From positions 507,501 to 571,500 of the forward strand of contig NZ_CP102282.1 of NCBI RefSeq assembly GCF_025150745.1: DNA of 64,000 nucleotides, read 5' to 3'. The translations under genes were made by a program, and so were the position numbers. Shown here one piece after another: positions 40,420 to 48,682 of this stretch (the stretch's first letter is position 1; each line of letters starts with the position of its first letter). The notes under the pieces were generated by a model. The model was given only the letters and a program-made list of their open reading frames with translations, did not search any database and was not told the DNA's origin. Origin of the DNA: Eubacterium ventriosum. Lineage in GTDB: Bacteria; Bacillota; Clostridia; Lachnospirales; Lachnospiraceae.

Positions 40420-41788
40420 TCAACTTGAAATAGCATTCTCAAATATATTGATTGCTTTCTTTCTTGATTTCTCTGTTACATGAGAGTAAGTATTTAATGT
40501 AATTTTTACATCTGAATGTCCAAGTAGAGCCTGTACGTCTTTAACGTTGGCACCATTTAATACTAAAGTTGAAGCATAAGTATGTCTCAAGCAGTGAAAA
40601 TGAAAATGGCTAATATCCGGTAGATTTTTTTTGCACGACTTTGTTACACCATTTTAGAGTCTGAGTGGTCGTCAATTCTCCATCCTGTTTTGTGCAAATA
40701 AAATGTAAAGGCTGCAATGCAGAGTTATCTGATAACTCATCTATATGAATCCCATGACAGAAGCGGGTCGTATTCTTGATATAAGCCTGATTATAGTTTG
40801 TATAAATCTGGCAGTGTGTTTTTCCACGCACTTCTTTATTGCAATAAAAATGAGTTTGATATAGTTCTCCATATAGAGTTTTAAGTTTCTCCTGATTGCG
40901 TTTCGCCATAATAAGAATAGTAGCAAGACTGTCTCCGAAATCAATTGTTCGTGACTTACCGTTTTTTGGAACCTTTAATTCCCAAGTTTTCAAATCCTTA
41001 TCGTAGTACATGGAACGTCTAACATAGAGAACTTGATTTTCAAAATCTATATCTTTCCAAGTAAGTCCACATACTTCTCCGGCACGCATTCCGGTATGAT
41101 AAGCAATCTGAATGGGTAAAGTCAGATAACAGTAATCTTCGACAGAGGATAAATAACTAGTAATACGTAAGTATTCCCCATGAGTGATTGTCTGTATTTT
41201 ATTGCCTGTATTTTCACCGAATAAAGAGTTTTCTTTTGTAAATTTTCTCTTTTTAACATACTGCATTAAATTTTCTCTAAGAAGTTTCTTAGGGTAAACT
41301 GCAAACTTAAACATGTTATTGAGAACCAGAAAGAATTTTCTCATAGTCGCTTTGGCATAGGGCTTAGCGATTTGATTACCATCTTCATCATAGAAGCCAA
41401 AGTATAGCCCGTCTACATATTGTTGAATAGCCTCAATAGTTAAATCTGATAATTTGATTTCAGAAAATGGATTATTATGGATGTTATTAATTGTATTCTT
41501 ATATCCGTATTTTCCATTTGTTGTTAAATCGCTGTTGGCAATCTCAGCATCATACCACATATCTGCTAATTGCCCAACAGTAAGTGATCCTGAATAAAAT
41601 ACAGAACCATCCTTACGATATTCCGCTAATGCTTGGTTAAGCATAAATTTTGTTTCGGCTTTTGTTTTTCCACCTTTAAATTCATGCATTTTCCAAGTGC
41701 CATCTTGCTCTTTAATTCTAAAGCGGTAGTACCACTGTGATCCTTTCTGTCTTATACTTCCTGTTTGTAAAGATTCAAAATTATTCAT
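40420..41788 (-). pseudogene. int: Tyrosine integrase (ICE/Tn916-like), one-base frameshift
   Basis: Would encode about 455 aa: N-terminal arm-binding domain (QWYYRFRIKEQDGTWK), core-binding domain, and a catalytic domain with Arg235 in HTGMRAGEV. Translation in frame stops at 40610 after KVVQKKSTGY. Reading one base less in an 8-A run near 40624-40631 restores NLPDISHFHFHCLRHTYAS, LGHSDVKITLNTYSHV and a stop at 40420, matching copy 1. The Tyr nucleophile lies in the shifted part, so the gene is inactive unless slippage or sequencing error explains it. ATG 41788 follows GGAAGGA. Confidence 0.88.
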
Positions 41789-41905
41789 ATTCCTTCCAAG
41801 TTAAGAACTTGGGAAAAGGATTTTAGGTTTAAATATCATTTCATCAAGTTTTTAATTTTATTTTATTTGTTCATGAGACACACCTCCTTAAAAATATTAT
41901 TTACA

Positions 41906-42187
41906 TTATGAATGAAGTTTTAATAAAGCATCCAATCTGTTATTTGCAACATCAGGATTCTTGGAATAAGATCTGATGATATCGCTTATTTCATTAAAGG
42001 TATTGATTGTATGCGTTATCTCTCTTAAAAACATTACTTCATTGAATTCACTGGATGAACTAAAACCAATTGTTTCAGCAAAAGAATTGTTTTCATCATC
42101 AGTATATTTGGAAAGTGCTATTCCAAAAGACTCATTGAAGTCAGCATACTCCTTTAATAAAAGTAGAAGAATGTTTTTAGAAAACAA
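41906..42187 (-). pseudogene. 3'-terminal gene fragment of unknown function
   Basis: About 93 codons from a TTG, with the frame open and start-less up to about 42,270, which suggests the 5' end was lost at the relaxase junction. Helical, no membrane segment (EFNEVMFLREITHTINTFNEISDIIRS). No family recognised. Just beyond it at 41,861-41,873 a strong AAGGAGG site leads only to a 3-codon MNK frame, possibly the scar of an excisionase gene. Confidence 0.4.
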
Positions 42188-42214
42188 TGAGGCATTTTCT
42201 TCTAAATCATTAGG

Positions 42215-43460
42215 AACAGATTTTAAAGCTGTATTGAATGAATCTTTTACAAGTAAAGGAATGATTGCCGATTGGGCACTTCATGATAAAGGAGACGGAA
42301 ATCCACATACCCACATCTTGTTAACTGTTAGAGAAGTCGATTCTAAGAAACATTGGATGAGTAAACAGAAATCTGTTTTTGCAAACAGTAGGGATAAAGA
42401 AGGCAGACCAATCTATAATCCAGAATTGCCATCATATAATCCTAAAGACAAAGAAGCAACATCAAAATATCGAATACCAAAACTTGATGAATATGGAAAT
42501 CAGAAAGCGAGAATCAGAGAAGGGAAAGGAACAGAATATCTTTGGGAGAAAGTCACAATTCCCTCTAATGATTGGAATGATAGAAAGAATGCAGAAGTTT
42601 GGAGAGAGTCTTGGACAAGGCATTGTAATAAATATTTAGATAAAGAAAATCAGATAGATCACAGAAGTTATGAAAGACAGGGTAAGGATATTATACCATC
42701 AATTCATGAAGGCGTTACTGCCAGGAAGATGGAAGCAAATGGTAAAATAGCAGACCGTTGTCAGATTAATCGAAATATAAAAGAACTAAATCAAATCAGA
42801 GAGCAATTGAAAGAAATTGTCAGAGAAATAACAGAATTAATTACCGAGAAAGCGAGGGCTATATATGACAGATTTAAAGAATTTAGAAGAAGTGTTAGAG
42901 ATACTGAACGCACAGGAACAGATGATAGAGATACTGGAAAGTCAGCAGACGGAAATAGAAACACTGATAACCGAGAATCAGAAATTGAAAGAAGAACTGG
43001 ACGAATCAATGAAATTGAACGAGCAGTTAACAATTCAATTAAAGAAACAGAACTCACAGATAGAGAAATTAAAGAAACAGATAGCAGATTATCAGAGCTT
43101 AAACAATTAATTAAGGATAAGGAGGAACGAAGAAATGAACGATTTAGAAAACTTAAAGAGAGAAGACGAACTTCTAACAATGCTGGAGGAAATGCAGGAT
43201 CAGATCGACAATCTACAAAAGAATCTGGAAACAGAGACTTACAAAAACTTAGAGAACAGCAGGGAGATATCAGAGCTTTCATCAGAGAACTCAGTGATGA
43301 AGAGCGAACTTCAAAAGAAAAGCGAGACAATAAAATCCTTGAACGACACGATAGGGAAGCTGAGCGAAAGCGACTTGATTCTGAAAGAAAACGAAGAGTT
43401 GAAGAAACAGAATATGATATTAGAGATAAGCGAGTTAAGTGCAAGGAAAGAAGCCGATGA
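42215..43460 (+). pseudogene. MobA/MobL-family relaxase, 5'-truncated
   Basis: Relaxase sequence is clear from GMIADWALHDKGDGNPHTHILLTVRE, which carries the His-x-His metal motif, through WRESWTRHCNKYL and the ERQGKDIIPSIHEGVTARKME region. The N-terminal catalytic-Tyr motif is missing, and the frame upstream of about 42,215 (open to 41,976) reads as non-relaxase sequence antisense to another fragment. The C-terminal 200 residues are low-complexity Arg/Glu/Asp/Thr sequence overlapped by two other genes. It nicks oriT in intact relatives; here it is probably non-functional. Confidence 0.8.
42865..43110 (+). CDS. Coiled-coil protein nested in the relaxase 3' region
   Basis: 81 aa, a continuous heptad-type coiled coil (VLEILNAQEQMIEILESQQTE ... 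KLKKQIADY). It lies entirely inside the relaxase reading frame, in another frame. The ribosome site is weak (GCGAGGG). Its stop is 25 nt before the next gene in the same frame, suggesting a two-gene overprinted operon. No family recognised. Confidence 0.5.
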   Translation: MTDLKNLEEVLEILNAQEQMIEILESQQTEIETLITENQKLKEELDESMKLNEQLTIQLKKQNSQIEKLKKQIADYQSLNN

Positions 43461-44136
43461 TAAATTAAAAGAATTAGAAACCAGAGAGCAGAAAGTCGTA
43501 TCTCAGGAAAAGGAACTTGCAGACAGGCAAAAACATCAAAGAACAGAAGTAAACAAAAAGGTTGAAAAGAAACTTGAGGAAAAGGAAAGAGAGTTACTGT
43601 TTTCATATAATAGATATGAAAGCAGCTTAGAGACGAAGAATAGAATTCTTGAAACAAAATATATGGCAGGATTTATTTTAACTTTGGTTTATGGAATAGT
43701 CGTTACTTTAATTCAGATGTTTAAAAGCGATGTATTTAAAACAGACTTGGTGGATTTTGGGAAAAAGATAGTAAATACTGGCGCGTGGGTTACGTGCCAA
43801 TTTATCGATGTGATTGATATGATTTATGGAATGAAGTTAACAGAAAATGAGATAGGAAATAAGGCTATAAATATTTCTTTAATTGCGGTAGTTCTTTTTT
43901 TACTGATTCTATTTATAAAACATTTATGGAAAAAAAATAAGCGGTGTATGCTGTTTATTAAAGGTATAGCAGATAGATATTTGTTAGAAATGTTTTTGAT
44001 AATACTAATAGGAAATATATTATTCGGCAATGGGATAAAATCAATTACATCAATCAATCTTATCGTATTAATAATATGTGAGTATGTCATTGTATTAGTA
44101 ATACGACGGTTAATTAAGGGAAAGAGTAACAGATAG
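43135..44136 (+). CDS. Coiled-coil membrane protein overlapping the relaxase
   Basis: 333 aa; ATG 43135 follows AAGGAGG by 9 nt. Residues 1-170 are coiled coil (ELLTMLEEMQDQIDNLQKNLE ... KKLEEKERELLFSYNRYESS). About four membrane helices follow: GFILTLVYGIVVTLIQMF, ISLIAVVLFLLILFIKHLW, LLEMFLIILIGNILFG and INLIVLIICEYVIVLVI. The first 326 nt overlap the relaxase gene. Similar coiled-coil membrane proteins are found beside mobilisation genes, but the role is unknown. Confidence 0.75.
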   Translation: MNDLENLKREDELLTMLEEMQDQIDNLQKNLETETYKNLENSREISELSSENSVMKSELQKKSETIKSLNDTIGKLSESDLILKENEELKKQNMILEISELSARKEADDKLKELETREQKVVSQEKELADRQKHQRTEVNKKVEKKLEEKERELLFSYNRYESSLETKNRILETKYMAGFILTLVYGIVVTLIQMFKSDVFKTDLVDFGKKIVNTGAWVTCQFIDVIDMIYGMKLTENEIGNKAINISLIAVVLFLLILFIKHLWKKNKRCMLFIKGIADRYLLEMFLIILIGNILFGNGIKSITSINLIVLIICEYVIVLVIRRLIKGKSNR

Positions 44137-44394
44137 TTAAAAAAGAATTATATCCAGTATTGTTACTTGTAGAAATTGACGCTGTAGGATTGTATTGCGT
44201 TGTAAGAGAGATAAAAAAATAGTAAATGTAGTTGGCACGATTCAAACCGTTTCATTTTTGTGTATAAACTAATTAGGAGTAAAGAAAATTACAAAGATTA
44301 ACAGTACTGGATATATTGTAGAAAATAAAGATATTATTTTGGTTTCTGCCTCGATATATAAAAATTTAAAAATAGTTTTATCACATGTTACTTA

Positions 44395-44423
44395 TTGACT
44401 AAAAGAAATATGCATGTTAAAAT
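44395..44423 (+). promoter_or_regulatory. Promoter of the 44.5-47.5 kb cargo cassette
   Basis: TTGACT (44395-44400) and TAAAAT (44418-44423), 17-nt spacing, about 80 nt before the ribosome site of the next gene. The 360-nt spacer 44137-44500 otherwise shows only a 36-codon ATT-initiated frame (about 44291-44398) after AGGAG, not called. Confidence 0.6.
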
Positions 44424-44500
44424 ACCGCAAATGGATAATTTTTACTAGTTGTAAGGGGATTAACCATAAATATATTGCAGTAGAGAAAGGAAAACAAAAA

Positions 44501-45684
44501 ATGAATAAGAAAGGTATGAAAATAAAGAAATAACTGAAGTAAATGTTAAAATAGAAAATGTTGAAAATAATAATGACTTGAAAAAACTAGACAATTCTGT
44601 AGAAACAGTATTGATAGAAGAGAAAAAATTAGAAAAATTTGATAGAGATGAAATTGAAGAAGTTTTAGACGATGGAGTATGTATTATAGCTCTAAAAAGT
44701 GATAATAGTGAAATAAACAATTTTTTTGATGAAGATGTTTGTGAAGACGATGACACAAAGGGTGTAATTGGATATAAAATAGAAAAAAATGGTGAAGATG
44801 TTATTTCTGAACCGATTTCAATTAAGGCTATTGATATAGATGGTGAGGAAGTTGAAAATGGAAAAGAATATGAAGAATTGATTAATAATGCTACGCTAAA
44901 TGCTCAGGATTGTAATGCTCTGTATGAAAACAGCGATGACGAGGAGTACATAGAACAACTTTCTGCTGATGATGTTGCAGTATTACAAGCTTCAAATTCA
45001 ATTGGAAGTTCATATGCAGAAAAGTCTAGAACAACGTATTTTTATGGAAAAAGTGGATTGTCTTGTTCAACTAAGGCATTGGAAAAAGGAAAAAGCCCTG
45101 GAAGTGGTTGGAATAAAATGGGATTTTCAACAATTACTTTAGCTGTATTCAATGTTGGAGGAAAGAGTAAAAAAAGGTATGATTTATTTTTGGGAACTAT
45201 GCAGGTAGGAGCACTTAAGGGTTATAAATTAACAGATTTTACTGGACAAATGAGACTTTACAATCAGAATAAATGTTCAATAATTGACTGTACAACTCTT
45301 AAAGGAGACAGTGATGAAACTGTGTCGACTTCAATTGGTGCAGGTTTAGGAGCGAGCGAGTCAGGACTTTCTGCATCTCTTTCAGCAGGATATTCATACA
45401 CATATAATCCAAATGGTATGAAAATAAAAAATCTTAGTGGTGATAGTGAATTGCAGCCAAATTGGAAATGTTCTAAAAAATTGGAAGATTGTGATTCAAA
45501 TGAAAGATATGTTATAAAACCATCAATTCTGGTGAAAAGTCCGAATGGAAAAACCAAAGAGACGAAAGTGTCTATGAGAGTGAAAAATTTACAATTTCAT
45601 GGAAAATATAAGTACTATGATGTTGCAAATAGTTCAGGTTCTGAATATGTATATTTAGTAGTTCGCAATCACAAGAAAGTATAA
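44501..45684 (+). CDS. Acidic-leader protein of unknown function (5' frameshift likely)
   Basis: The frame is open from 44509 and a TTG at 44578 gives 368 aa. However the good ribosome site (GAGAAAGGA) and ATG are at 44501, one base out of frame. Adding one A to AAGAAAGG near 44507-44514 would give a 394-aa protein starting MNKKRYENKEITEV. The first 150 residues are strongly acidic (DEEYIEQLSADDV); the rest is Ser/Gly/Lys-rich (SIGAGLGASESGLSASLSAGYSYTY) with four or more cysteines. No signal peptide or known domain. First gene before a membrane protein and an S8 protease. Confidence 0.65.
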
Positions 45685-45765
45685 TAGTAATGTAATCTTA
45701 CAAATAAATAGTAGTATGATAATATTTAGATGTTAAATTATATGAACAAAGCAAAGGAGGTTTAT

Positions 45766-46623
45766 ATGAAAAAGAGAGCATTATCAATATATTGGTCTCT
45801 AAATATAGTATTAATATTTTTTATATATTGCAAATTTACGCCTATTTCTAATCAATTTACATCAGCTATATTTGATAATGTAATTATAAATTATTTGATT
45901 ATTATTTTTAATATTCTTATTGGAAAATATGTATATGATAAGATTAATGGTGAATATAGTAAATTAAATTTCGAAATACTATTTAATTGTGTTCTCGCGA
46001 TTATATGTATTTGCTCAGTAGTAGTTGATTATACTATTTCTTTTAGATGGAGTATCGTTCAAGTAGTTATATCTATATGTTTATATTTGATTTGTTATTT
46101 TGTAGTTATGAAAATTAGTATTCAAAAATATTTAATGATTTTATTGATTTTTTCATTATTGAGTACAATTTTAATCGGAGAAGCACAATATATTCAAGCT
46201 TTTAACCAGAGTAGTGAGAAAAAAATATATAGTTTTGAGGATGAAAGCATATATAAACAATATAAAAGACTATATAAGACGTTCGAGGAAATGCCACCCT
46301 ATACAGTTTTAGATTACTCCGAAGATTCTGTTTACGTTCAGGATTTAACAACTGGACAAACTGAGTATTATTCTTTTGATACTAAAAAAGAACAAGAAGA
46401 TTTTATAGGCAATCACACGATGGGGATTGATGTAAAAGTTCCACAACTAGGAACAGATGTTAGTTTTGATGATAATGATAATCAAGTCTTTTACAGGTCA
46501 TCATTTTCAGAAACAGATATAATAGAGAGGATGAAAAAAACGTCAAGCTTTTATTTTTCAGGGTTAATGGGAATGGTGTTAATTATTTCATTGGCAGGTT
46601 ATTTGTATGAAAAAAATAAATAA
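45766..46623 (+). CDS. Polytopic membrane protein with an extracytoplasmic domain
   Basis: 285 aa from ATG 45766, which follows AAAGGAGG. Four to five N-terminal helices (SIYWSLNIVLIFFIYC to YLMILLIFSLLSTILIG) are followed by a roughly 110-aa soluble segment (YKRLYKTFEEMPPYTVLDYSEDSVYVQDLTTGQTEYY) and a last helix SGLMGMVLIISLAGYLY. Overlaps the S8 protease start by 17 nt, so co-translated. No family recognised. Confidence 0.7.
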   Translation: MKKRALSIYWSLNIVLIFFIYCKFTPISNQFTSAIFDNVIINYLIIIFNILIGKYVYDKINGEYSKLNFEILFNCVLAIICICSVVVDYTISFRWSIVQVVISICLYLICYFVVMKISIQKYLMILLIFSLLSTILIGEAQYIQAFNQSSEKKIYSFEDESIYKQYKRLYKTFEEMPPYTVLDYSEDSVYVQDLTTGQTEYYSFDTKKEQEDFIGNHTMGIDVKVPQLGTDVSFDDNDNQVFYRSSFSETDIIERMKKTSSFYFSGLMGMVLIISLAGYLYEKNK

Positions 46624-47500
46624 AATCTTTTTATTAGCAATTATTTTATGTTTATTTGCAAATATGCTAGGTTGTGCAAAAAGAAATGTTAATGTACAAA
46701 AAAATGATGAACATAGGCGTCAAAGTTGGTTGAAATATATTAATTGGGATGCTGAGAGATTGAGTTATTCGGGGAAAAATATAAAAATAGCAGTTATTGA
46801 TTCCGGGATAGATCAAAACATACCTGAATTAAATTGTAAAATTGACATTGAAACATCTGTTGTAAAGAGTAATAAAGAATCAGATGTAAAACACGGAACA
46901 GCAGTTGCAAGTATTATTTCAGCAGAAAATCATTCTGATAATCAGGTAAATGGAATAGCTCATAATGCGAGAATAGTATCAATAGATGTTACAAATCAAA
47001 GCGAAGGTATTGTTGAAGTTGGTGATTTGATTAAAGGAATAGAAAAAGCAATTGAGTATAAAGTTGACATAATTAATATTAGTATTGGTTGTTTGAAAGA
47101 CGACGAGGAACTGAAAAGTGTGATAAAGAAAGCGTGGGATAATAATATAATAATTGTTTCATCTGCAGGTAATTATATGGAGAATAATGTTTTATATCCA
47201 AGTAAATATAAAGAAACATTATCAGTAGGTTCGCTAAATAAAAAAGGAAAAATAATATCACCTCAGGGTGATGTTGATAAGAAGGTTGTTTATTTTATAG
47301 GAGAAAATATAGTTTCTGCCATAGGAAATAATGAATATGCAGGGTGTGAAGGAACATCTTTTTCCACAGCAATATGTACAGGCTTAGTAGCATTGCTTTT
47401 AGAAAAGAAAAATGACAAAAAGTCAGTAAAGGAGTATATAGAAAATTTAGATTACTCAAATGGAATTGATTTTATCGAAATAATAAATAATTATAAATAA
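46607..47500 (+). CDS. Subtilisin-like (S8) serine protease, lipoprotein
   Basis: 297 aa. Lipoprotein signal with lipobox MLGC, Cys23 as lipid site. Catalytic residues are Asp65 in AVIDSGID, His96 in KHGTAVAS, Asn189 in SSAGN and Ser251 in GTSFSTA. There is almost no propeptide (about 35 aa between Cys23 and the catalytic domain), so it may be active without the usual prodomain. Likely tethered outside the membrane to process the neighbouring proteins or a peptide. Last gene before the right-end repeat. Confidence 0.9.
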   Translation: MKKINKIFLLAIILCLFANMLGCAKRNVNVQKNDEHRRQSWLKYINWDAERLSYSGKNIKIAVIDSGIDQNIPELNCKIDIETSVVKSNKESDVKHGTAVASIISAENHSDNQVNGIAHNARIVSIDVTNQSEGIVEVGDLIKGIEKAIEYKVDIINISIGCLKDDEELKSVIKKAWDNNIIIVSSAGNYMENNVLYPSKYKETLSVGSLNKKGKIISPQGDVDKKVVYFIGENIVSAIGNNEYAGCEGTSFSTAICTGLVALLLEKKNDKKSVKEYIENLDYSNGIDFIEIINNYK

Positions 47501-47516
47501 TATAAAAAGATTAGAT

Positions 47517-47635
47517 AAAAACCTAAAATCCTTCCTACAAATTCTTGAACTTTATACATTTTAACATTAATTATTATAAAGTATCATATTGCTCGCAATG
47601 CCCGATAAATAAAGGCGTTGCGGGCATTTTTGTAA
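47517..47635 (+). repeat. Element right-end unit, copy 2, with terminator
   Basis: Matches 40162-40277: AAACCTAAAATCCTTCCTACA, CTTGAAC, then hairpin GCTCGCAA/TTGCGGGC (47591-47598 with 47618-47625) followed by ATTTTTG. It marks the end of element 2 and terminates the protease gene. Confidence 0.78.
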
Positions 47636-47868
47636 CATAAAAAAGACAGTGTGACGGGATTAGAAGGAAAGACTATTGTTTTGGAACAGAGTAAAGAATG
47701 ATTTGGTCGAGTAAAAATTTCTTTTATATCAAAAACCTGTATGTGTATTCATATATGTGAGACAGTAAAAACTTCTCCTTCATATCTTGGAGACATCTTT
47801 GTTACATATTTAACCATGTTGAAATTTATAGGAAAATATGACATACTATTATATAGTAGTTTTTTTGT

Positions 47869-47893
47869 ATTTGCACACAATATGTGTGCAAAT
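47869..47893. promoter_or_regulatory. Inverted repeat upstream of the response regulator
   Basis: Two perfect 10-nt arms (ATTTGCACAC and GTGTGCAAAT) around 5 nt, ending 60 nt before the regulator start. A smaller TACTA/TAGTA hairpin with a T-run lies at about 47846-47867. Either may be a binding site or attenuator. The remainder of 47636-47953 shows no gene. Confidence 0.5.
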
Positions 47894-47953
47894 GCAGTGC
47901 GTTTTAAGTAAAAGCAGACTGCCAATATCATTCCAAAAAATGAGGATGTTATT

Positions 47954-48682
47954 ATGAACCTTATGATATGCGATGACCAAAAAAGTGAACTTGAAAATAT
48001 GGGGCAAATTGTTTCCGAATATGCTCTTACACATTCGGAACTTTCGCTAACCGTGAAATGCTTCTTAAATCCATTCGATATGCTGGATGAGATGGGCAAA
48101 AGCGGTGTTCCCGACATTGTACTGTTGGATATTTGTATGCCCGGTATTTTGGGTACTGAGGTTGCACGGGAGATTCTCAGCAAAAGAGAAGGGGATACTG
48201 ACATTATCTTTCTAACCACAAGCCCCGATTTTGCGGTGGAAGCGTTTGCCCTTCATGCGGGCGATTATCTTACAAAGCCGTACACTAAACAGCGGCTGAC
48301 GGATGCACTTGACAGGCTGATTGAAAAGAGGCGTAACCGTTTATACATTCCTGTTTCGTGCGGAAAGGAAATTCACCGCATAGATTTGTTTAATGTTTTA
48401 TATGCGGAGGCAAAAAATCATAGTGTGGAAATCCATTTGAAATCCAGGAAGTGTTTGAAAACGCACACGACTCTTAAGGAGTTTAAAAATATATTTCAGA
48501 CGGCAAACGGTTTTGTGGCGGTCGGTGCGTCGTACATAGTCAATCTGCGCTGTGTCCAAAGTCTGCTTGAAACAACCCTTGAAATGTCAAATGGGGATCG
48601 CATACCCGTCCCCCGACGGCTGAGGGGAGAACTGAAAAAACAGTATTTTGATTTTTACACAAGGGAGGCAACAGAAAAATGA
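47954..48682 (+). CDS. LytTR-family response regulator (AgrA-like)
   Basis: 242 aa. The receiver domain has acidic pocket CDD near residues 6-8, phosphorylation site Asp59 in VLLDICMPG, and Lys in YLTKPY. The C-terminal LytTR DNA-binding domain has YAEAKNHSVEIHLKSR and IVNLRCVQSLLE. It would activate promoters with paired 9-bp boxes. Overlaps the kinase gene by four bases (ATGA). Codon use is richer in G/C than in the flanking element. Confidence 0.93.
   Translation: MNLMICDDQKSELENMGQIVSEYALTHSELSLTVKCFLNPFDMLDEMGKSGVPDIVLLDICMPGILGTEVAREILSKREGDTDIIFLTTSPDFAVEAFALHAGDYLTKPYTKQRLTDALDRLIEKRRNRLYIPVSCGKEIHRIDLFNVLYAEAKNHSVEIHLKSRKCLKTHTTLKEFKNIFQTANGFVAVGASYIVNLRCVQSLLETTLEMSNGDRIPVPRRLRGELKKQYFDFYTREATEK

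Noticed and set aside
42791-43657. 288-codon minus-strand open frame, Ser/Leu/Arg-rich
   Set aside because: Antisense of the relaxase and coiled-coil genes; composition is a mirror of Glu/Lys/Arg codons, with no ribosome site or domain.
44291-44398. 36-codon frame with ATT start after AGGAG
   Set aside because: ATT is a very rare start, the product is not recognisable, and the promoter of the next gene overlaps its end.
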